A program made the position numbers and the translations under genes. A stretch of DNA of 9,199 bases from Verrucomicrobiota bacterium (GTDB lineage: Bacteria; Verrucomicrobiota; Verrucomicrobiia; Limisphaerales; UBA1096): contig DQOE01000316.1 in NCBI GenBank assembly GCA_015658765.1, forward strand, positions 1 through 9,199. Reading direction: 5' to 3'. A model generated the notes under the pieces. The model did not search any database. It was not told where the DNA came from and saw nothing but the letters and a program-made list of their open reading frames with translations. Shown one piece after another: positions 1-4,354 of the stretch (position 1 is its first letter; the number at the start of each line of letters is the position of its first letter).

Positions 1-1141
1 CCCCGTTTTGGAACGCATCGCGCACCCAGCCGATCACGCGCACGATTTTGTTTTTCTCGCGGGCGATGGCGGCGGGGAGTTGGCTGTCCTCATCGAGAAA
101 CAGGTCGACGGCCTGGCCAAGCGGCATGCGGTCGAGCTGCATCGAGCGCGGGTGTCGCTGCTCGGTCGGCGCTTGGCCAAGCTGGGCGAGGCCGGGCACG
201 GGGATGGCCGAGCGGTCGGCCCAGACGGTGGCGCTTGGCTTGGCCGGCGGGAGCTTGGCCAGGCGGCGGGCGAGGTTGAGTGCGCCCCGGTAGCTTTCGT
301 TTTTCAGCGAGGCGACCTGCGAACCGGGCCGCCGGGCGCGGATAGCCTTGGCCACCTTGGCGGCGAACTTGGGTTGCTTGAGCAGCACGCTGCCGGCGAG
401 CAAAAATCGAACCGGCCTCGTTTTGCCGGCGAGTTTCTTGGCACAGGCGCAGGCGTCCTTGGCCAAGGTGTCGGCCGCGCCATCGAGAATGTCGGCGGCG
501 ATTTTGTCGCGCTTGACCCATGCGGCGAACACTTCGCGGGCCAAGCCGGCGACTTCGGCCTTGTCGGCTTGGGCGACCCAGTCGATGAGTTGGTCGGGGG
601 AGTTGAGTTGCAACCGGCAGAGCAGCCGTTGGCCAAGCGTCGACCACGTGCCGTCGCGGTCGAGATAAAACACGCAGGCCTTGAGGGCGCGCAGGCCGAT
701 TTCGTAGCCGCTGCTTTTGTCGCCGAGAATGTGGCCCCAGCCGCCGATCTTGGCCGTGGCGCCGTCGGGCGACTGGCCGAAGCAGCAGGAGCCGGTGCCG
801 CTGAGCACGAGCACGCGGGTGGCCGGTTTGCGCTGGGTGTCGGCAGCGAGGGCGGTTTCGAGATCGTTGGTGGCGTGGATGGCGGCGCTTGGCCAAGCGC
901 GGGTGGCGGCGCGGCGGAGTCGCAGTTTATCGGCGGGAGTGCGGGCGCCGGCCATGCCGATGGCGACGGCGCTTGGCTTGGGGAATTGCTTGGCGATCTG
1001 CCGGAGATGCCTAGCCAACTGCGTGTCGTCGAGCAGCCGGAGGTTGGCCGGGCCGAACCCGGCACGGGCGACCTTGCCGCCGCTCTCGTGCAACGCAACG
1101 GTGTGGGTGGCGCCGCACTCGATGCCAAGCAGTCCGGGCAC
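1..1141 (-). CDS. BadF-type amino-sugar kinase fused to MurQ etherase domain (3' end off window)
   Basis: My translation from a GTG at 1141 runs open to base 1 (380 codons). Residues about 1-300 are a BadF/BadG/BcrA/BcrD-type (GlcNAc kinase-like) ATPase: an N-terminal phosphate-binding motif GIECGATHT, then GMAGART, NDLETAL, SGTGSCCFG and GGWGHILGDKSSGYEIG. Residues about 326-380 match the start of N-acetylmuramic acid 6-phosphate etherase (TEQRHPRSMQLDRMPLG, then an ending AFQNGG just before the expected SIS-domain GRLxYxGAGTSGRLG). The joint product should phosphorylate MurNAc and/or GlcNAc at O6 and then split MurNAc-6-phosphate to GlcNAc-6-phosphate and D-lactate, in cytoplasmic cell-wall recycling. 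Family knowledge: Clostridium MurK is a related kinase encoded beside murQ. The GTG follows the thioesterase stop by 3 bases and has a GAGGA ribosome site, so translational coupling is likely. Oddities are E-C-G-A in place of the usual D-G-G-G and the fusion itself. The kinase assignment is firm; its exact sugar is inferred. Confidence 0.88.
   Translation of the reverse strand, partial: MPGLLGIECGATHTVALHESGGKVARAGFGPANLRLLDDTQLARHLRQIAKQFPKPSAVAIGMAGARTPADKLRLRRAATRAWPSAAIHATNDLETALAADTQRKPATRVLVLSGTGSCCFGQSPDGATAKIGGWGHILGDKSSGYEIGLRALKACVFYLDRDGTWSTLGQRLLCRLQLNSPDQLIDWVAQADKAEVAGLAREVFAAWVKRDKIAADILDGAADTLAKDACACAKKLAGKTRPVRFLLAGSVLLKQPKFAAKVAKAIRARRPGSQVASLKNESYRGALNLARRLAKLPPAKPSATVWADRSAIPVPGLAQLGQAPTEQRHPRSMQLDRMPLGQAVDLFLDEDSQLPAAIAREKNKIVRVIGWVRDAFQNG
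111..123. repeat. Variant repeat GCCTGGCCAAGCG
   Basis: A 13-base variant differing from the palindrome by one T-to-C change. It occurs four times identically on the plus strand: here and at 2565, 3351 and 6022. This copy is inside the kinase-etherase gene. Confidence 0.7.
171..182. repeat. Palindromic repeat copy GCTTGGCCAAGC
   Basis: A perfect 12-base palindrome with core CTTGGCCAAG, inside the kinase-etherase gene. It is read there as Leu-Gly-Gln. Confidence 0.85.
253..264. repeat. Variant repeat GCTTGGCCAGGC
   Basis: Reverse-orientation version of the variant, matching it at 12 of 13 bases, next to half-sites GCGCTTGGCTTGGCC at 231-245. Confidence 0.55.
457..468. repeat. Palindromic repeat copy CCTTGGCCAAGG
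   Basis: A perfect 12-base palindrome with the same 10-base core, in the kinase part of the same gene. It is read as Leu-Ala-Lys, a different codon phase from the copy at 171-182. Confidence 0.85.
628..639. repeat. Near-copy of the palindrome, GTTGGCCAAGCG
   Basis: The 8-base heart TTGGCCAA is intact; the left arm differs by one base from the consensus. It is read on the minus strand as Leu-Gly-Gln in the kinase domain. Confidence 0.65.
885..900. repeat. Full 16-base palindromic repeat GCGCTTGGCCAAGCGC
   Basis: A perfect 16-base palindrome, one of two identical full-length copies (the other is at 8471-8486). In the kinase gene it is read as Ala-Trp-Pro-Ser, the third codon phase. Confidence 0.88.
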
Positions 1142-1144
1142 GGG

Positions 1145-1591
1145 TCAGTCCTCGAGCAACCCGGCGGGTGCAACCTCGATTTTGGCGGCGACCTCGGCCG
1201 GGATGGAGCAGGCTTTCATAGTGCCGTGCTTGGCGGTTGAGACGCAGACAGCGGTCATCTCGCCGGTGGCGGCGAGTTCGCGTTGGTCGCCGTTGATTTT
1301 ATTGATCCGGAATTTGTAAGTGATCGACTTGGAGCGCAGCCTCGCGACGAGCAGGTGAATCTCGATTTCATCCTCGAAGCGCAGCGGTTTTTTGTAGTCG
1401 AATTCAACGTGGACTCGTGGCCAGCCGATCCGCGGGTCGGTTTGGTCGGCGACGATTGAGTAGCCGATCGAGCGGAAAAACCGGTGCTCGGCCGCCTCCA
1501 TATATTTGCAGTAGTTGGAGAAATGCACGATGCCGGCCATGTCTGTCTCGGAAAACTCGACGGTGCGGACGAATTTGAACTCGTATGCCAC
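1145..1591 (-). CDS. 4-hydroxybenzoyl-CoA thioesterase-family (hotdog) acyl-CoA thioesterase
   Basis: This 148-residue protein is the usual length for a single hotdog-fold thioesterase of the 4HBT/YbgC/FadM type. Residues 10-32 hold the family signature: TVEFSETDMAGIVHFSNY followed by KYMEAAEH. Asp17 occupies the place of the catalytic Asp of 4-hydroxybenzoyl-CoA thioesterase, and His23 the YbgC-like position. It should hydrolyse an acyl-CoA to free acid and CoA in the cytoplasm; the acyl group cannot be read from sequence. The start is GTG: the only in-frame codons between it and the upstream stop (the TAA ending the deacetylase gene) include no ATG. No clear ribosome site is visible. It sits in the middle of a three-gene minus-strand run, 42 bases after the deacetylase gene and 3 bases before the kinase gene. 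No tol-pal genes are nearby, so a YbgC role is not supported. Confidence 0.9.
   Translation of the reverse strand: MAYEFKFVRTVEFSETDMAGIVHFSNYCKYMEAAEHRFFRSIGYSIVADQTDPRIGWPRVHVEFDYKKPLRFEDEIEIHLLVARLRSKSITYKFRINKINGDQRELAATGEMTAVCVSTAKHGTMKACSIPAEVAAKIEVAPAGLLED
1149..1153 (-). promoter_or_regulatory. Ribosome binding site for the kinase-etherase gene
   Basis: On the minus strand GAGGA lies 7 bases upstream of the GTG at 1141, inside the last codons of the thioesterase gene. It is the clearest Shine-Dalgarno in the window. It decides this start, since an in-frame TGA, which is also the thioesterase stop, sits one codon further upstream. Confidence 0.6.
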
Positions 1592-1633
1592 GGCCGAAAT
1601 GTAGAGCGGCCCGCTGCCGAAGACGACAGGTTT

Positions 1634-2494
1634 TTACTTGCCGAGGAGGCCGCGCAGATAGGCGAGCACGAGGTCGGGGAGGTCGTCGCTGTAGCCGCCC
1701 TCCATCGCGCTGGCTACCGGCGCGCCGAGGCCGGTGAGCGTTTTGCCGAACCACCGGAAGTCCTCCGCGCTTAGTTTCTGGTTGCAGAGCGGGTCGCCGG
1801 CGTAGGCGTCGAAACCGGCGGAGACGATGACGAGATCGGGGTCGTACGCCTTAAGATCGGCGACGGCGCGCTCGGCGGTTTTGCGGTAATCCTCGCGCGG
1901 CAGATTGGGCCGGGCGGTGTAGTTGCGGCAGTTGTCGAACGACTCGGTGCCGGTGCCGGGGTAGGCGGGGTGTTGGTGGATGGAAAAGAACGCCACGCCG
2001 TCGCGCTTGGCCAGGATGTCCTCGGTGCCGTTGCCGTGATGCACGTCGAAGTCGAACACGGCGACTTTTTTCGAGCCGGTCGCCTTGGCCTCGAGCGCGG
2101 CGATGGCGACCGAGCCGAGGTAGCAAAATCCCATCGCGCGTTCCTTCGTGGCGTGATGCCCCGGCGGACGCAACAGGCTGAAGTTTGGCTTGCCGGCCTT
2201 GGCGAGATCGAGCGCCTTGAGCGCGCCGCCGACGCTGCGAAGGGCGTGGTCGCGGATGCCTTCGTGGTAGGCGGTGTCGCCGTCGAAATCGTGCGACTCG
2301 GCCAGTCGCTGAAAGTGGTTGGTCGTGTGGGCGCGCAGCACCTTGGCCTTGGGCGCGGGTTCCGGCTTGAGCCACTGGAGCTTGAGGTCGGTTTGTGCCT
2401 TGAGTTTTTTGACCGGGCCGCTGACGCGGAACGGCCGCTCCGGATGCCCGGGCGAGTGATAAGCCGTGCAGCGTTCGTCGGTGATGATGGTCAT
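1634..2494 (-). CDS. Histone deacetylase-family zinc amidohydrolase (class II HDAC/AcuC-like)
   Basis: The product has 286 residues, typical of bacterial histone-deacetylase-like amidohydrolases, which remove acetyl groups from lysine, polyamines or similar substrates using zinc. The whole active site is visible. RPPGHHA carries the paired catalytic His113/His114. DFDVHHGNGT carries zinc ligands Asp150 and His152. SAGFDAYAGDP carries zinc ligand Asp229. EGGYS carries the transition-state Tyr268. The substrate-entry motif SIHQHPAYPGTGT lies at 171-183. I chose the ATG at 2494 because the protein then begins MTIITDERCTAYHSPGHPERP, the usual N-terminus of the family. The frame stays open to 2617, but the extra 41 residues resemble nothing and would overlap the start of the divergent gene. 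No strong ribosome site is seen. It is the first gene of the minus-strand run, so its upstream gap should hold the operon promoter. The substrate is unknown. Confidence 0.92.
   Translation of the reverse strand: MTIITDERCTAYHSPGHPERPFRVSGPVKKLKAQTDLKLQWLKPEPAPKAKVLRAHTTNHFQRLAESHDFDGDTAYHEGIRDHALRSVGGALKALDLAKAGKPNFSLLRPPGHHATKERAMGFCYLGSVAIAALEAKATGSKKVAVFDFDVHHGNGTEDILAKRDGVAFFSIHQHPAYPGTGTESFDNCRNYTARPNLPREDYRKTAERAVADLKAYDPDLVIVSAGFDAYAGDPLCNQKLSAEDFRWFGKTLTGLGAPVASAMEGGYSDDLPDLVLAYLRGLLGK
2004..2015. repeat. Variant repeat CGCTTGGCCAGG
   Basis: Reverse-orientation variant in the deacetylase gene, matching at 12 of 13 bases; read on the minus strand as Leu-Ala-Lys. Confidence 0.55.
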
Positions 2495-2597
2495 TTTGTC
2501 GGGGCGAAAGTACCGCTTGGCTGGGCAAATGAAAAGCATCCGCCTGTTAAATTCCATTTGCGCTGCCTGGCCAAGCGAGGCAGTCTTCGGCGTTCCA
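2495..2597. promoter_or_regulatory. Divergent intergenic region between the deacetylase operon and the plus-strand cluster
   Basis: This gap of about 100 bases separates two outward-facing genes and so should contain promoters in both directions. It has a locally AT-richer patch around 2545-2560 (GTTAAATTCCATTTG). It also carries one copy of the repeated 13-mer GCCTGGCCAAGCG at 2565-2577 and a degenerate half copy near 2514-2525. No hexamer pair with correct spacing could be assigned with confidence. Confidence 0.4.
2565..2577. repeat. Variant repeat GCCTGGCCAAGCG, intergenic
   Basis: Exact 13-base variant copy, 20 bases upstream of the ATG of the membrane-anchored conserved protein. Confidence 0.7.
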
Positions 2598-3344
2598 ATG
2601 ATGACGACGATTCTCATCCTTGGCCCCTTCGTTTTTGTGTGGGCGGTTGCGGCGCTTTTTTATGCGCTTGGCCGCCGGCGCGCGCGGCAGTTGCGGCTGG
2701 ACGAGATCACGTTCGCGCGCAGCGTGCGGCAGCGATGGTCGCCGTCGATCTTCAGCCGCCCGCGCACGTGGCTGGCGGTTCGGTCGCGCAACCCGGAGGA
2801 TGTCGCCCGCTCGATGGGCCTTGGCGAACTGCACCCGTGCGCCTGTGCCGAGGCGATGGCGGATCCCGATGCGGAGCGGCTGTTTGTCTCGCCGCCGGTC
2901 AACGGCTGGGTGGTGGTCACGGGGCGGCAGTTGCCCGGGCCCGGGGAGGACATCGACGCCTGTTATCGTTTTCTTGCCAACATGAGCGAGCGGCTGGGGC
3001 ATGTTCAGTATTTCCACGGCAACCCGGCGCTGGGACACCATGCCTGGGCCAAGCTCATCGACAGGCAGGTTGTGCGCGCCTACGCGTGGGTTGGCGAGAC
3101 GGCGTGGAACCAGGGCAAGCCGACGCTCGCCGAGGAGAAGACCGGCATGCGCTGTTTTGATTATCTCGCGGACGGAGACGACGTTTCGTATCAGCAATGG
3201 GAGACTGTCGGCGCGAACGTGGATAGGCTGCCGTTGCTGGCCTCGATCTGGAGTGTTGACCCGGTGGTGTTCGAGGATCCGGTGATGCGGATGAAACCAG
3301 GCTGGATCGGCCGCCTGCCGATGCGCCGCTCGAAGATGAACTGA
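2598..3344 (+). CDS. Conserved hypothetical protein with N-terminal membrane anchor
   Basis: This is a 248-residue protein that I cannot assign to a named family. Two adjacent ATG codons (2598 and 2601) open it. The first 25 residues (MMTTILILGPFVFVWAVAA, then LFYALGRRRAR) form one hydrophobic segment followed by a basic stretch, so the body probably stays on the cytoplasmic side. The soluble part has a well-formed globular look, with recognisable blocks: CACAEAMADPDAERLFVSPP, then VNGWVVVTGRQLPGPGEDID, a LGHVQYFHGNPALGHHAWAK block, RAYAWVGETAWNQGKPT and WSVDPVVFED. The blocks rich in Trp, Tyr and His suggest a conserved fold rather than filler. A GAGG lies 17 bases upstream, too far for a good ribosome site. 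An upstream ATG at 2529 is possible but would put 23 uncharacteristic residues before the anchor. It heads a four-gene co-directional run, and nothing around it reveals its function. Confidence 0.8.
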   Translation: MMTTILILGPFVFVWAVAALFYALGRRRARQLRLDEITFARSVRQRWSPSIFSRPRTWLAVRSRNPEDVARSMGLGELHPCACAEAMADPDAERLFVSPPVNGWVVVTGRQLPGPGEDIDACYRFLANMSERLGHVQYFHGNPALGHHAWAKLIDRQVVRAYAWVGETAWNQGKPTLAEEKTGMRCFDYLADGDDVSYQQWETVGANVDRLPLLASIWSVDPVVFEDPVMRMKPGWIGRLPMRRSKMN

Positions 3345-3350
3345 CCGGCC

Positions 3351-3363
3351 GCCTGGCCAAGCG
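3351..3363. repeat. Variant repeat GCCTGGCCAAGCG, intergenic
   Basis: Exact 13-base variant copy occupying half of the 25-base gap between the conserved membrane protein gene and the zinc-ribbon gene. Confidence 0.7.
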
Positions 3364-3369
3364 CCCCCG

Positions 3370-3636
3370 ATGAGTCCCGACGAATGCCCGAACTGCGGCG
3401 TTGATCTTCCGGCCAAGGCGCGTGCCTGCCCGGAGTGCGGCGCCTGCCCGGACACCGGCTGGGCCGACGAGGCGCAATACGAGTCCACCCAACTGCCGGA
3501 GGAGGAGTTCGACTACGACGACTTCGTGTCACGGGAGTTCGGGCAGGGCGGGCGGCCTCGGGGCAGCCAATTGCACTGGTTTTGGGTGGTGGCGGCGATT
3601 CTGCTGATCCTGTTTTTCCTGACCCACGCCTGGTGA
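3370..3636 (+). CDS. Small zinc-ribbon protein with C-terminal membrane segment
   Basis: The product has 88 residues. The N-terminus holds a compact zinc-ribbon: Cys6 and Cys9 (CPNCG), then Cys20 and Cys23 (CPECG), with an additional Cys26. An acidic linker follows (PEEEFDYDDF, residues 43-52), then a basic patch and one hydrophobic helix, WFWVVAAILLILFFLTHAW, ending at the last residue. This is a tail-anchored topology, with the zinc ribbon in the cytoplasm. Small zinc-ribbon/transmembrane proteins like this are common and mostly uncharacterised. The cysteines probably bind one structural zinc. The gene starts 25 bases after the preceding stop, and that gap contains a copy of the repeated GCCTGGCCAAGCG motif. 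No Shine-Dalgarno is visible before the ATG. Co-transcription with its neighbours is likely. Confidence 0.82.
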   Translation: MSPDECPNCGVDLPAKARACPECGACPDTGWADEAQYESTQLPEEEFDYDDFVSREFGQGGRPRGSQLHWFWVVAAILLILFFLTHAW

Positions 3637-3691
3637 GTAATTGCGGGCTTTACAATCCATCGTCAGATGTCGCAGGATTCGGCCGTCGTTG

Positions 3692-4102
3692 ATGAGGTGG
3701 TTTTGTTCCATTTGTGTGCTGGGATTCCTGATGGTGGGGTGCACCACCAGCACCATCACCAATCTCACCCCCCGCGCGCTTCCACGGAGCCAAACCGGCC
3801 TGTACACGGTCGAGGCGATGTTCCGGAGCAACCAGCGCGCGCTTGATGCAGATTCCATGAAGCCGATCGTCATCTTCAACAATCAGGCTTTCCCGATGCG
3901 CAAAACCCAGTTGACGGAGGGTCGCTGGGAGACGCTGGTGCCGATCCCCGAGGGCACCAAGGTCATCAATTACCATTTCAAGTTCGACTACGAGTACAGC
4001 GCGGTGCTCATGCGCGGCGCTGACAGCAAACTTTCCCCGCCATACCATTTGCAGATCGTCGATGAATCTTCCACCGGCAACCTGCTGATGCTGCGGGAAT
4101 AA
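3692..4102 (+). CDS. Small predicted lipoprotein of unknown function
   Basis: The product has 136 residues from the ATG at 3692. It starts with a lipoprotein signal peptide: MRW, a hydrophobic core (SICVLGFLMVG), and a lipobox ending at Cys17 with Ser/Thr residues after it. It is therefore predicted to be exported, lipidated at Cys17 and anchored in an envelope membrane. The mature part is about 120 residues and beta-rich in appearance, with a segment ETLVPIPEGTKVINYHFKF near the middle and SPPYHLQIVDE near the end. That pattern resembles a small immunoglobulin-like or carbohydrate-binding fold, but I do not recognise a family. A TTG at 3641 would add 17 basic residues that spoil the signal peptide, so I prefer the ATG. 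There is no clear ribosome site. Its stop is 12 bases before the next gene. Confidence 0.8.
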   Translation: MRWFCSICVLGFLMVGCTTSTITNLTPRALPRSQTGLYTVEAMFRSNQRALDADSMKPIVIFNNQAFPMRKTQLTEGRWETLVPIPEGTKVINYHFKFDYEYSAVLMRGADSKLSPPYHLQIVDESSTGNLLMLRE

Positions 4103-4114
4103 CCGATTCATATC

Positions 4115-4336
4115 ATGCAACGCGTCAAGCTTTTCAAGGGGCTGGAAACCGAGGTCGAGGCACTCGAGCAGCAGATCAACGCCTGGGTCGAGAGCGAAGG
4201 AGCCAAGATCATCCAGGTGACCGGCAACATCGCCACCCAGAGCTACAACCCGGCCGCCAAGTCGGGAAGCTCGCTACAGAGCAATGTCGCCGCCGCGTCA
4301 GATGTGCTGATCGTTGTCCTGTACGAAAAGGGCTGA
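4115..4336 (+). CDS. 73-residue conserved-looking small protein of unknown function
   Basis: This short gene lies 12 bases after the lipoprotein gene and ends 18 bases before the stop of the convergent cytochrome-like gene. The protein has no signal peptide or membrane segment. It opens MQRVKLFKGLETEVEALEQQ, a likely amphipathic helix, followed by INAWVESEGAKIIQVTG, a polar loop rich in Ser/Asn/Gln, and a hydrophobic last strand (DVLIVVLYEKG). This helix-strand-loop-strand order resembles small cytoplasmic alpha/beta proteins in which a sequence-variable loop precedes a final strand, but no family name can be given. Codon use matches its neighbours and the spacing is tight, which supports a real gene that is the last of the plus-strand cluster. 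Confidence 0.72.
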   Translation: MQRVKLFKGLETEVEALEQQINAWVESEGAKIIQVTGNIATQSYNPAAKSGSSLQSNVAAASDVLIVVLYEKG

Positions 4337-4342
4337 CCGCCT

Positions 4343-4354
4343 CGCTTGGCCAAG
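4343..4354. repeat. Intergenic palindrome copy between convergent stop codons
   Basis: CGCTTGGCCAAG ends one base before the stop codon of the cytochrome-like gene and fills most of the 18-base gap between two convergent genes. There is no run of T, and the palindrome lacks a loop, so it is not a standard intrinsic terminator. Confidence 0.8.

Noticed and set aside
171..900. Reading the recurrent motif as a CRISPR or tandem repeat
   Set aside because: Copies are irregularly spaced by hundreds to thousands of bases, lie inside genes, and have no uniform spacers.
8..1240. Long plus-strand open frame opposite the kinase gene
   Set aside because: It is the exact codon-for-codon antisense of the kinase-etherase gene. 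Its Gly/Ala/Glu-rich product has no motifs, and open antisense frames are usual in high-GC DNA.
1145..1591. Naming the thioesterase YbgC of the Tol-Pal system
   Set aside because: The fold and catalytic Asp agree but no tol or pal genes are nearby, so only the superfamily is supported.
2495..2617. 41-residue N-terminal extension of the deacetylase
   Set aside because: Family alignment from memory puts the start at the ATG at 2494; the extension is unlike the family and overlaps the divergent gene start.
3641..3691. TTG start giving a longer lipoprotein
   Set aside because: It puts 17 arginine-rich residues before a signal peptide that already starts properly with MRW at 3692.
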